Notes under the pieces: model-generated
Told to the model about the DNA's origin: nothing
Database searches by the model: none
What the model saw: the letters and a program-made list of their open reading frames with translations, nothing else
Assembly: GCA_030536255.1 (NCBI GenBank)
Contig: JAUNQI010000001.1
Location: forward strand, 101,902 to 164,771
Origin: Eubacteriales bacterium
GTDB lineage: Bacteria > Bacillota > Clostridia > Oscillospirales > Oscillospiraceae
Direction: 5' to 3'
Length of the DNA: 62,870 bases
Translations under genes and position numbers: made by a program
Shown: positions 50,779-59,542 of the stretch, in pieces
Layout of the letters: each line of letters begins with the position of its first letter
How positions within the stretch are numbered: position 1 is the first letter of the stretch

Positions 50779-52300
50779 TTGTCATCCCTCCAAGCTTTGT
50801 CATCATTGCGCCAAGCTCACGCTTATCTGTTTTTCTGCCGTCCACGATCCCGCTGACTTTTCCCCCGCAGAGAACCAGCACTCTGTCACAAAGTGCTACA
50901 AGCACATCCAGATCTTCTCCAACATAGATAACCGACACGCCGCGTTGTTTCTGTTCATTTATCAGATCATAAATCATATAGGAAGAGTTGATATCCAGTC
51001 CTCTTGTCGCATACGCAGTGAGCAGAACCGTTGGAGCATTTGAAATTTCTCTTCCGACAAGGACTTTCTGAACATTACCGCCGGAAAGACGTCTGACCGG
51101 GGTTTCCACACTCGGCGTCACGATTTCCAGAAAATCTACCATTTGATGTGCTACATGATACGGATCTTTTCTGTTGGTAAAGATGCCTTTACTGTCACGG
51201 TAGGTACGGAGCATCATATTGTTTCCGATATCCATATCACCGACCAGACCCATACCGAGCCTGTCCTCTGGTACAAAGGAAAGCGCAACACCGAGAGACT
51301 TGATCTTAAGAGGATCCTTTCCGATCAGCTCTTCTTTTTCTCCATTATCCCTGACGTAACAGATACTGCCACTCTCTACGACCTGCAAACCGGCAATTGC
51401 TTCCAGCAACTCTTTCTGGCCGCAGCCGGAAATCCCGGCAACGCCGAGAACTTCTCCGCTGTTTGCAGTAAAGGAAACATTGTCGAGCTTGACTGTTCCT
51501 TCAGCATCCTTGATCGTCAGCCCCTGAACCTGAATTCTCGGTTTCGGGTCTACGGTTTCTGTACGTTTTATATTTAATTCAACAGGACGACCAACCATCA
51601 TGTTGGTCATTTCCTGGATGTTTGTATTCTTCGTCAGCATGTCACCGGTAAAGTGACCTTTTCTAAGAACTGCAACACGGTCGGAAAGAGATTCGACCTC
51701 GTGCATCTTATGAGTAATAATTACAATTGCTTTCCCGTCATCCCGCATATTGCGTAGAACAGCAAAAAGCCTGTCAGTTTCCTGCGGAGTAAGGACTGCC
51801 GTCGGTTCATCGAGAATCAGGATCTCAGCTCCTCTGTACAGCACCTTAATAATCTCAACCGTCTGTTTCTGAGAAACAGACATATCATAAACCTTCTGAT
51901 CCGGATCAATAACAAATCCGTATTTCGTGCAGATATCCATGATTTTTTCTTTCGCAGCATGGATATCCAGTTTTCCCGGCAGACCGAGAATTATATTTTC
52001 TGCTGCAGTAAAGACATCCACCAGTTTGAAATGCTGATGGATCATTCCTATTCCGAGGTCAAAGGCAGATCTTGGCGATGATATGACCACCGGTTTCCCG
52101 TCAATGAAGATCTCGCCTTCATCCGGGAAATAAATACCGGAAAGCATATTCATCAGTGTTGTTTTTCCGCTGCCGTTTTCACCGAGCAGAGCAAGGATCT
52201 CTCCGCGGTATATATCAAGCCAGCATTTATCGTTTGCAACTACCGATCCGAATCTCTTTGTGATATCGCGCATTTTTACGGCAGGAACCGCACCGTCCAT
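50771..52300 (-). CDS. Second nucleoside ABC importer, duplicated ATPase subunit
   Basis: 509 residues from the ATG at 52300, chosen because AGGAGG lies five bases upstream; longer readings run into the hairpin and binding-protein gene. NBD1: GENGSGKTTLMNML, signature MSVSQKQTVEI, Walker B ILILDEPTA. NBD2: degenerate Walker A (GVAGISGCGQKEL) and LSGGNVQKVLVGRE. Same architecture as the first system's ATPase. Confidence 0.94.
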   Translation of the reverse strand: MDGAVPAVKMRDITKRFGSVVANDKCWLDIYRGEILALLGENGSGKTTLMNMLSGIYFPDEGEIFIDGKPVVISSPRSAFDLGIGMIHQHFKLVDVFTAAENIILGLPGKLDIHAAKEKIMDICTKYGFVIDPDQKVYDMSVSQKQTVEIIKVLYRGAEILILDEPTAVLTPQETDRLFAVLRNMRDDGKAIVIITHKMHEVESLSDRVAVLRKGHFTGDMLTKNTNIQEMTNMMVGRPVELNIKRTETVDPKPRIQVQGLTIKDAEGTVKLDNVSFTANSGEVLGVAGISGCGQKELLEAIAGLQVVESGSICYVRDNGEKEELIGKDPLKIKSLGVALSFVPEDRLGMGLVGDMDIGNNMMLRTYRDSKGIFTNRKDPYHVAHQMVDFLEIVTPSVETPVRRLSGGNVQKVLVGREISNAPTVLLTAYATRGLDINSSYMIYDLINEQKQRGVSVIYVGEDLDVLVALCDRVLVLCGGKVSGIVDGRKTDKRELGAMMTKLGGMTNE

Positions 52301-52323
52301 ATTGACCTCCTGAAAAATAGGTT

Positions 52324-52355
52324 CAGGAAGCCCCGAAATATTCCGGGGCTTCCTG
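52324..52355 (-). terminator. Intergenic hairpin after the second binding-protein gene
   Basis: Perfect 12-bp stem CAGGAAGCCCCG / CGGGGCTTCCTG with no immediate T tract. It parallels the hairpin at 4769-4794 in the first operon and probably stabilises the binding-protein mRNA. Confidence 0.65.
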
Positions 52356-52379
52356 TGTATAATATTGAAAATGATGTTA

Positions 52380-53588
52380 TCAGTATGCTTCGTTAACCCA
52401 TTCGATTCCATCGATGCGGAGAGCAAAGAAAGGTGCGCTCTGAAGACCGGGAACCTCGGACTCATGGAAGTATCCGTCGTAAATTGCCTCACCAGTATCA
52501 GCAGTGAAGTCGCCGTCCATATCAAGTGCCAGGCAGGATTCGACTTTCTCGCCGGCTACAGTGAAAGTATCGGTATCAAACACATGGAGAGAACCATCAG
52601 CGATAGCAGCTTCAACCTCTGCGAGCTTTTCAGCAGTACCGGCAGCGCAGATATCCTCGTTCAGAGTAGTGAGAACGACTTCGCCTTCTGCAAGACCGTT
52701 GCTGTAATCAGCATCAACAGTTTCACCATTTACAACTGCCTTGATTGCGTATACAAAGTAATTGGTCCAGTCAATACGGGTAGAGATGATGGAAGCTGCC
52801 GGAGCTGCAGCAAGCATATCGGCATTGTAACCGGTATGGAATACACCGTTCTTCTCAGCGGTGGTAGCAGGGGTGGTGTTATCGGAATGCTGGGAGATGA
52901 TCTTGCAGCCCATATCGCAGAGTGCCTGCGCTGCGTTTGCTTCTTCGGTTGCATCAGACCAGGAACCAACGAACTGAACCTTCATTGTTGCGCTGGGGCA
53001 AACGGACTTTGCGCCAAGATAGTAGGCAGTGAATCCGGAGATAACTTCTGCGAAAGAATAAGCACCGACATAACCGATCACAGCTTCGTCAGCAGTGATT
53101 TCTCCATTGTCGATCATTTCCTGAAGCTTCATACCTGCAACAACACCTGCAAGGTAACGACCTTCATAGATACGGGAGAAAGCGTTGACAGTATTGTCAA
53201 GATTGTCTTTCCAGGATCCTTCATTGGTGCAGCCTACGAAAACAGTTTCAGGATAATCCTTTGCGACCTGAAGCATCGCCGGCTCCTGACCGTAAGAATT
53301 ATTGAAGATGATTGCGCAGCCGTCATCGGCAAGCTCTTCATTTGCTTCTGCAACGGGGTCGCCTTCAACAAGATTGTACTTGAAAACCCATTCAACATTA
53401 ATGCCCTCAGCCTTAAGAGCTTCGGAAGCGGTCTCAGTTGAACGGATAAAGTTGTAGGTATAGCCCTGATCGTTTTCGTCGCCGATGCAGATCATACCGA
53501 CCTTGATATCAGTCTCTGCGGAAGCGGAAGCCGCGCAAAGAGCAAATACCATAACTACTGCGAGAAGCATGGAGATGAATTTTTTCAT
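52380..53588 (-). CDS. BMP-family substrate-binding protein of the second nucleoside ABC importer
   Basis: 402 residues from the ATG at 53588, which has AAGGGA eight bases upstream; another ATG six bases earlier is too close to it. Signal peptide MKKFISMLLAVVMVFALCAA ends near ASASA-ET. The mature part has IKVGMICIGDENDQGYTYNF, CAIIFNNSYGQEPAMLQVA and IISQHSDNTTPATTAEK, the family pattern for purine-type ligands. The upstream guanine-class riboswitch suggests the imported compound is a purine nucleoside or base. Sequence is quite different from the first binding protein. Confidence 0.92.
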   Translation of the reverse strand: MKKFISMLLAVVMVFALCAASASAETDIKVGMICIGDENDQGYTYNFIRSTETASEALKAEGINVEWVFKYNLVEGDPVAEANEELADDGCAIIFNNSYGQEPAMLQVAKDYPETVFVGCTNEGSWKDNLDNTVNAFSRIYEGRYLAGVVAGMKLQEMIDNGEITADEAVIGYVGAYSFAEVISGFTAYYLGAKSVCPSATMKVQFVGSWSDATEEANAAQALCDMGCKIISQHSDNTTPATTAEKNGVFHTGYNADMLAAAPAASIISTRIDWTNYFVYAIKAVVNGETVDADYSNGLAEGEVVLTTLNEDICAAGTAEKLAEVEAAIADGSLHVFDTDTFTVAGEKVESCLALDMDGDFTADTGEAIYDGYFHESEVPGLQSAPFFALRIDGIEWVNEAY

Positions 53589-53698
53589 TTTCATTATCCC
53601 TTCTGAAAATATAAAATAGCAAAAATAAAACAACCGCCGGGATATATGCCTATGAGCGCATATCTGCCGGCGGAGAACAACGAAAGTAATTTTCTGAC

Positions 53699-53823
53699 AA
53701 AAAAAGCGCAGAAAAACAAAAAATCTGCGCTTTCAATAAAATACAGGAAATACAATCGATAGTCCGGAGTTTACGGCACCGGGTAGAGACACAAAACCAT
53801 ATTTTTTGCATATACCGAAAGCG
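53699..53823 (-). promoter_or_regulatory. Guanine-class purine riboswitch with intrinsic terminator
   Basis: Minus-strand aptamer (about 53753-53821) with all conserved loops: TATATG before P2, AATATGG in L2, GTCTCTACC in J2/3, CCGTAAA in L3 and ACTAT before P1, giving C at the base-pairing position (guanine/hypoxanthine type). P1 is CTTTCGG/TCGATTG. The terminator stem GAAAGCGCAGA (53724-53734) / TCTGCGCTTT (53703-53712) with T7 follows. The P1 5' strand CGCTTTC (53817-53823) is fully complementary to the terminator 5' arm GAAAGCG. Ligand binding should favour termination. Confidence 0.93.
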
Positions 53824-53843
53824 TTATTCATTTTTACTTTACT

Positions 53844-53872
53844 ATGATAACAGCAGGTGAAGTGATTGTCAA
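53844..53872 (-). promoter_or_regulatory. Promoter of the second BMP-type ABC operon
   Basis: Minus-strand TTGACA (53867-53872), 17-base spacer, TATCAT (53844-53849), just upstream of the riboswitch. Confidence 0.82.
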
Positions 53873-53939
53873 CCCATTTTTTGGTTATTTTATATAAATT
53901 TCACTGATATTTTTTATATACTTTGCACAAATCATTTTC

Positions 53940-53948
53940 TGTTATAAT
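53940..53948 (+). promoter_or_regulatory. Candidate extended -10 promoter of the esterase gene
   Basis: TGTTATAAT at 53940-53948; no -35 at normal spacing (TTGCAC is only 14 bases away). Confidence 0.45.
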
Positions 53949-53991
53949 AATATATTAATTTATATCAATATAGTAATCGAGGTGACATCAG

Positions 53992-55230
53992 ATGAACAGA
54001 CGAAAACTTCCTATTTTGGCATGCATTCTCTTCCTGCTATCCGGAATTCTGATGCTTATTCTTGCTATATTTATTCTTTATTTCTCTGATGCTTCCTCAA
54101 TATACCTTCCTTATATTCCTGAAATCTCAGATATTTTCGACGATAATGAATTTATCGACGTTGTTTCCCCGGCTTCTGTTCCTTCACCTTCTGCGTCTGC
54201 CATCCCGTGCTCTTCCCATACATGGGAAAACGGTGTTTGCATATTCTGCGGAGAAAAATGCTCTCATCCGGACCATGATCCGGAAACGCAGCTTTGCATT
54301 GTCTGCGGAATAAAAGTATGTCATCAATATCATAATCTCACCTGCTCATGCGGGAAAAAACTCCAGGCAGAAGAATTATATATAGACCCACCTCTGTTTA
54401 ATTCGTTATCTAATCCCGGTCACATTGAAACCATCGAATATGAAACGCCTGATTATTCCGGTTACAGTAATAGTATTTACAGCAAAAAAATGGATATATA
54501 TCTTCCTTTCGGATACAGTAATGATAAAAAATATAATGTTGTTCTGATGCTTCCGGGAACAGGAAGTGATTATACCTACTGGTTTGAATCGGAACATCCT
54601 TATAAGTATCCTGATGATACTGTAACAGACGTCAATCTTTGCAATCTTTTTGACAATATGATAGGAAACTGCATCTGTGAGCCGTTTATCGCCGTTTCCT
54701 TTACATATTATAAAAATAACAGCGAACGATCAGCCACAGATGATTATGACCGTATAGGCGCTCAGCTCTCTCAGGAACTTAAAAACGACATACTTCCGGC
54801 TGTTATCAGCCACTACAGTACTTATGCGGAAGGGACAGACTACACCTCCATATCTGCAGCCAGAGAGCATTTTGGGTATATCGGAGCCAGTGCCGGTTCC
54901 ATAGTGGGAATTCGCTCCGCGCTGATGGATAATCTCGGCATCTTCGGGTGGTTCGGCTTCCTTTCCGGATGCAAAACGCCGGCTGGAACATTGGTCTCTG
55001 CTCTTCAGGATCAGAAATACGCGGATCTTTCCATCTGCGGACTCTATGCCGCCGCCGGAATCTCAGATTCTCTCAGAGCAGGAACCTATGATGCCTATAA
55101 CGCCTTATACAGTAGCGGTTTAATCGGTGAAAACAACAGCATATATAATGACATTCACTCCGCCGCTCATGAGGACCGTGCCTGGATCACCGGAATATAC
55201 AATTGTCTGCAGTTGTTCTTCAGTAAGTAG
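53992..55230 (+). CDS. Membrane-anchored esterase (EsteraseD/CE1-like alpha/beta hydrolase) with Cys/His-rich segment
   Basis: 412 residues. An N-terminal helix (residues 7-31) anchors the protein, followed by a Ser/Pro linker and a Cys/His-rich part with two CxxCGxxC units and spaced His (about residues 78-125), resembling small repeats of clostridial surface proteins. The catalytic domain has MDIYLPFGYSNDKKYNVVLM, GYIGASAGSIVG with the nucleophile Ser, and the late His in AAHEDRAWITG. This is the layout of feruloyl/acetyl esterases of the EsteraseD type. Probably removes ester groups from glycans or drugs at the cell surface; substrate unknown. Confidence 0.82.
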   Translation: MNRRKLPILACILFLLSGILMLILAIFILYFSDASSIYLPYIPEISDIFDDNEFIDVVSPASVPSPSASAIPCSSHTWENGVCIFCGEKCSHPDHDPETQLCIVCGIKVCHQYHNLTCSCGKKLQAEELYIDPPLFNSLSNPGHIETIEYETPDYSGYSNSIYSKKMDIYLPFGYSNDKKYNVVLMLPGTGSDYTYWFESEHPYKYPDDTVTDVNLCNLFDNMIGNCICEPFIAVSFTYYKNNSERSATDDYDRIGAQLSQELKNDILPAVISHYSTYAEGTDYTSISAAREHFGYIGASAGSIVGIRSALMDNLGIFGWFGFLSGCKTPAGTLVSALQDQKYADLSICGLYAAAGISDSLRAGTYDAYNALYSSGLIGENNSIYNDIHSAAHEDRAWITGIYNCLQLFFSK

Positions 55231-55289
55231 TTGTTCACAATTTAACGTTAATTTTTTATCAATTTGTTCGTGCATTTTTCTTTTGACTG

Positions 55290-55298
55290 TGTTATACT
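55290..55298 (+). promoter_or_regulatory. Candidate extended -10 promoter of the aldolase gene
   Basis: TGTTATACT at 55290-55298, 36 bases before the ATG; no good -35 box. Confidence 0.45.
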
Positions 55299-55333
55299 CT
55301 GCTCAGAAAACGAAGAAAGAAGGGAATGAACAA

Positions 55334-56623
55334 ATGAATATTCAATACATTCATCCTGCAGATCAGCTTGTCATGTTCATGCAGCGTATTTATGACAAGG
55401 GTATGACCACAATGTCCGGCGGAAATCTTTCTATCCGTGATTCTGATGGAAACGTATGGATCACGCCTGCCGGAATTGATAAAGGTACGCTTTCTAGAAA
55501 GGATATCATCTGTGTCCATCCGGACGGAACCTGTGAGGGAGCTCATAAGCCCTCCAGCGAGTTGCCTTTTCACCTTTCAGTTTATAAAATGAGACCCGAT
55601 CTCAATGCCGTTCTTCATGCACATCCTCATGAACTCGTTGCATTCTCCATCGTTCGTCAGATACCGAACCTTGATCTGATTCCAACCGTCCGAAGGATCT
55701 GCTCCGATGTGAAAATTGCCACATATGCCGTTCCCGGAAGCAATGAACTGGGTGCTGAAATCGGAAAGGTGTTTGAACATAACTGCGACATCGCTCTGCT
55801 GGAAAATCACGGGGTATGTGTCGGAGCCCCGGATATGTTTACTGCATTCCAGCGTTTTGAAACGCTTAATTACACCGCGTCTCTGGAGGTTCTGGCCGGA
55901 AAACTCGGAAAGATTCGTTCTCTTCCGGAAAATGCCTATCGTCTCAGCGAAACTACATTCCATACAAAAATGGACGATTTTATTCCGAATACCCATACCT
56001 CTGAAGAACTCGCTGCCAGACGTGATATGATCACGCTGATCCACCGTTCGTACCGCATGCGTCTGTTTACCGCTACACACGGGACTTATTCTGTGCGGCT
56101 TTCTGACGGAAGCTTCCTGATCACTCCGTTCAATTACGACAGGGCATATCTCGAAGAAGATGATCTTGTCCGGGTAAAAAGCGGAATGAAAGAACTGGGA
56201 AAAACTCCTTCCCGCGCAGTTCAGCTTCACCAGAAAATATACGATGCCAATCCGCACGTGCACGCAGTTCTTCTGGCGCATCCCGTTCATGCCATGGCTT
56301 TTGCCGTCACAGATACAAAGTTTGACGCCAGAACGATTCCTGAAAGCTATATTCTTCTCCGTGATGTGAAAAAGCTTCCATATGAGGAAATTTACACCAA
56401 TCAGGATAAAATAGCTTCTGCTTTTGATCCTTCTCATCCCGCCGCAATTATTGAAAATGACTGCGTTATCGTTACCGGCGGTTCCCTGCTTCAGGCATTT
56501 GATCGTCTGGAGGTCATGGAATCTACTGCAAATTCCATCATCAATGCAAAGGACATCGGAAATATTGTTCATATCAGTGATAAAGAAATCGATGAAATTA
56601 AAATTGCGTTTAATCTGAACTGA
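55334..56623 (+). CDS. Tandem class II aldolase/adducin-family protein
   Basis: 429 residues from the ATG at 55334, preceded by GAAGGGA. Two copies of the class II aldolase (FucA/AraD) fold are joined. Domain 1 (about 1-205) keeps the zinc and catalytic set: KPSSELPFHLSVYK with Glu, LHAHPHEL with two His, and LLENHGVC with the third His. Domain 2 (about 225-429) keeps LLAHPVHAMAFA but has RAVQLHQ in place of the Glu segment and IENDCVIV in place of ENHG, so its zinc site looks broken. Probably an aldolase or epimerase for a sugar phosphate; substrate unknown. Confidence 0.88.
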   Translation: MNIQYIHPADQLVMFMQRIYDKGMTTMSGGNLSIRDSDGNVWITPAGIDKGTLSRKDIICVHPDGTCEGAHKPSSELPFHLSVYKMRPDLNAVLHAHPHELVAFSIVRQIPNLDLIPTVRRICSDVKIATYAVPGSNELGAEIGKVFEHNCDIALLENHGVCVGAPDMFTAFQRFETLNYTASLEVLAGKLGKIRSLPENAYRLSETTFHTKMDDFIPNTHTSEELAARRDMITLIHRSYRMRLFTATHGTYSVRLSDGSFLITPFNYDRAYLEEDDLVRVKSGMKELGKTPSRAVQLHQKIYDANPHVHAVLLAHPVHAMAFAVTDTKFDARTIPESYILLRDVKKLPYEEIYTNQDKIASAFDPSHPAAIIENDCVIVTGGSLLQAFDRLEVMESTANSIINAKDIGNIVHISDKEIDEIKIAFNLN

Positions 56624-56636
56624 TCTCAATACACCA

Positions 56637-56684
56637 AAAATACGCAGGAATCGTTATTGACATTTTACGATTCCTGCGTATTTT
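56637..56684. terminator. Bidirectional terminator between the aldolase and GGDEF/EAL genes
   Basis: Perfect 18-bp stem AAAATACGCAGGAATCGT (56637-56654) / ACGATTCCTGCGTATTTT (56667-56684) between convergent genes. Confidence 0.9.
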
Positions 56685-56693
56685 ATTGTGTCC

Positions 56694-59501
56694 TTAACTC
56701 TTAATTGCTTCAATTACTTTTTCCGTCGGAACAGGTTTTGAATAGAAATATCCCTGACTCAACGTATTGCCATATTTCTTTACAAATTGCTGCTGCTCTT
56801 CAGATTCAATCCCTTCAAAGCATATCATATATCCTCTGTTTTCTCTTCCTTTCACAAGCGCATCAACAAATACCTGATAATCCTTATTTTCCGTCAGCTC
56901 TCTTGTAAAAGCATAATCAAGCTTTATTTCATCGACTGGAATATTCAGCAGCAGGGCGATCGTGGAATATCCGGTACCCATATCATCAAACGCTACCTTG
57001 ACTCCGCATTTTCTTAAAGCAGTAATCTTTTCATACAGGAACTCCATATCCAGCTCCTTGCATCGCTCGGTAAGTTCAAGGACAAGGTGATCCGGCGGAA
57101 CGGACAATTCTGTTATCATACTTTGGAGAGACGGTATAAAGTTCTCATGCTGCAGCTGTTCAGCAGTAATATTTACATTTACAGAAAAATCCGGGTTGAT
57201 CTTCCTAAACTCCAAGCATCCCTTTAAAGCTTCCCGGATAATTCTTAGGCCAAGATTATAGTACGCGGGATCATTCTCAAGGAATTTTATAAATCTGCCC
57301 GGTTTAACTTCTCCGTATTCCGGATGAATCCATCTCAAAAGGGCTTCGGCACCTTTTACCTTTCCGGTAACACTGTCAAAAATTGTCTGATACCAAAGAT
57401 CAAAATATTTCATATTTGTTATGGCATCATGATGGACAGCCGCTAAAAGCTTAAATTCTGGATTCTCATTATCTGCCGATGGTGCCTCATAAAATACAAG
57501 TTTGCTGTGCTCTGAATAAACAGATTCTTCAAGAGCATACAAAAGACTGCTTCTGATTGTAGGCCTGTCCATCTTGATCCCCGGAATAATCTCAAAGGCT
57601 CCGCCCGAAATATCCAGAGGAACCATTATATTATCTATCTCGATTCCGGATGAGAAGATATAAGAGAGCCTGTCATACAGGATATTTGCATCTTTCCTGC
57701 TGCAGTCAGGAAGAAACAAGGTGAAATTCGTTCCGTCCTGACAGAATGCTTTTCCGTATTGAGAGGTATTGTCCTGAATAATTGTGGCCATTTCTCTCAG
57801 GATTCTGTCTCCTCCGATATATCCGTAAAGCATATTTACTCTGTTGAACTGATTAATTTCCAATTTAACGATAATTGCCTGTCTGTCGTTATCGATCGCT
57901 TCCTGAACATATTCATCTGTTACGAGGAAATTGGGAAGACCGGTAACAGCATCGACTTTTTCCGGTACTCCGTGATTGATCATATATCCGGCAAATATAT
58001 CCGGCTCTCCGTCTTTCCCGTGATATATTGCACCATAACAACTGCATTTTACAAATTCTCCGCCCGCAGAGCATGCTCTGAATTCTCCATCGTAATACTT
58101 TTCTTTCTCATTCAGAACAACCGTAATACTGTCCATAAATCCGGTTCTGTCATCCGGATGAATAAATTCTTTCCAGATATCCAGAAAACCGACCATATAT
58201 TCATCGGGAAGATCAAAAAATTCCTTCCATCCCGGAGCAACTCGCGTCACATTGGTTTCAAGATTTGTTATAAATGGATAGCTTCTTTTGTTCGACTCAC
58301 ACATTGCATTAAATACGCGGTCAGTCAAACCGGAAAGATTCAGCCTCGTTCCTGCGGAGGAACTGATATAGGTCTTATACACGCTCATCTTCGCTTTGTT
58401 TTTATACATAATGTAATCCGCAGTACGAATTACATCAATCAAGCTCTTGTAGTCTTTTCCGGAAACAGCATATCCAACAGCAACTGCCGGAATATAGTCC
58501 ATTTTTCTTTCTGATTCCCGGCAATATTCCTGCAGCTTTTTTAATTCATCAGATACCGTTTCTTCCGGACATCCGATGTAAACAGCAAGAAATTCATCTC
58601 CACCCATCCTGTAAATAGAACCTGCATGACGAAGACAGCTGGACAAGCCTCTTGCTATAAAGGTAATGTAATTGTCCCCCTCCTGATGGCCAAAGCTGCT
58701 GTTTACTCCGCGAAGATTATTGATATCACAATAAGCGAAAATATAACTGTCCGACGGCTCTTCCCGGAACTTCTTATCCATCACCGCGATTTCTTCATCA
58801 TAACTGTGACGTGATCTGAGTCCGGTAAGAGCATCTGTATTTACTTTCTGCTCAAAAACATGAACCGGATTCTCAAGGGAAAAGAAGAAGCCGACCGTAA
58901 CAATCGTTACCGCGCCTCCGGTAAAGAGGAGTTCCCTTACAAGCATCTGCCCGATCTCCGCAATTATCAGAATAAACATCATCGGCAGCAGAGCATTTTT
59001 CACTGAACGGCTCAGTTTTTTATAATCTGCAACAATAATTATCAGTGCAATTAAAAAATAAAGAAATCCAAGAGAGTATCCAACAATGGCAGCACTTCCG
59101 GCACTGGAATTTGTCCCGTTGCATACCTGATATTCAATATTAAGAAAAGGGATACAGCAAAGATATGCCGCTGCAAGCACCAGTGTTATTATTGAAAATT
59201 CTCGTATATGTTTTGGATGCGACATATTGAACACATAGATACTTATTTCACGGGAATATAGTATTGCAGCCATATAAAAAGCAATATGACACAGATAATT
59301 GACCGTCGGCGGTACCGTTTCAACATGGTTTACCGTCCAGACGGTTATTATATCAAAAATTACATGAAGAGTTGCAAAAAAGAGGAGTCTGTAGAAGCTT
59401 TTGCTATCCTTTCCCATATGATATGACCCGGCAGTGAAGCGCAGAAAGGACAGGATTATGAGACAGACAAATTCTTCTCTGAGTATCAGAACTGGATACA
59501 T
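56694..59501 (-). CDS. Membrane GGDEF-PAS-GGDEF-EAL cyclic-di-GMP protein
   Basis: 935 residues from the ATG at 59501 (GAGGAGGG upstream). Residues 1-210 form about seven membrane helices, a sensor-like region. The first GGDEF domain (220-385) has an intact motif at 300-304 (YRMGGDEF). A PAS domain follows (about 410-530, FIHPDDRTGF). A second GGDEF domain (DAVTGLPNFL onwards) has QDGTNF in place of the active motif and is degenerate. The EAL domain begins at 719 (EALLRW) and keeps NVNITAEQL, ELTERCKEL, FDDMGTGYS, IKLDYAF and FEGIE, so the phosphodiesterase looks competent. It could both make and break c-di-GMP. Confidence 0.93.
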   Translation of the reverse strand: MYPVLILREEFVCLIILSFLRFTAGSYHMGKDSKSFYRLLFFATLHVIFDIITVWTVNHVETVPPTVNYLCHIAFYMAAILYSREISIYVFNMSHPKHIREFSIITLVLAAAYLCCIPFLNIEYQVCNGTNSSAGSAAIVGYSLGFLYFLIALIIIVADYKKLSRSVKNALLPMMFILIIAEIGQMLVRELLFTGGAVTIVTVGFFFSLENPVHVFEQKVNTDALTGLRSRHSYDEEIAVMDKKFREEPSDSYIFAYCDINNLRGVNSSFGHQEGDNYITFIARGLSSCLRHAGSIYRMGGDEFLAVYIGCPEETVSDELKKLQEYCRESERKMDYIPAVAVGYAVSGKDYKSLIDVIRTADYIMYKNKAKMSVYKTYISSSAGTRLNLSGLTDRVFNAMCESNKRSYPFITNLETNVTRVAPGWKEFFDLPDEYMVGFLDIWKEFIHPDDRTGFMDSITVVLNEKEKYYDGEFRACSAGGEFVKCSCYGAIYHGKDGEPDIFAGYMINHGVPEKVDAVTGLPNFLVTDEYVQEAIDNDRQAIIVKLEINQFNRVNMLYGYIGGDRILREMATIIQDNTSQYGKAFCQDGTNFTLFLPDCSRKDANILYDRLSYIFSSGIEIDNIMVPLDISGGAFEIIPGIKMDRPTIRSSLLYALEESVYSEHSKLVFYEAPSADNENPEFKLLAAVHHDAITNMKYFDLWYQTIFDSVTGKVKGAEALLRWIHPEYGEVKPGRFIKFLENDPAYYNLGLRIIREALKGCLEFRKINPDFSVNVNITAEQLQHENFIPSLQSMITELSVPPDHLVLELTERCKELDMEFLYEKITALRKCGVKVAFDDMGTGYSTIALLLNIPVDEIKLDYAFTRELTENKDYQVFVDALVKGRENRGYMICFEGIESEEQQQFVKKYGNTLSQGYFYSKPVPTEKVIEAIKS

Positions 59502-59542
59502 GTTTTTCCCTCCTCTATATATCAGGTTATATTCGGCTATAC

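Noticed and set aside
52365..53441. 358-codon open frame on the plus strand
   Set aside because: Antisense of the second BMP binding protein; no motif, and it would begin inside the intergenic region behind no promoter.
55577..56629. 350-codon open frame on the minus strand
   Set aside because: Antisense of the tandem aldolase gene, which has clear zinc-site motifs.
56637..56684. Separate small RNA at the 18-bp perfect hairpin
   Set aside because: Flanking A and T tracts and the convergent gene ends explain it as a bidirectional terminator.
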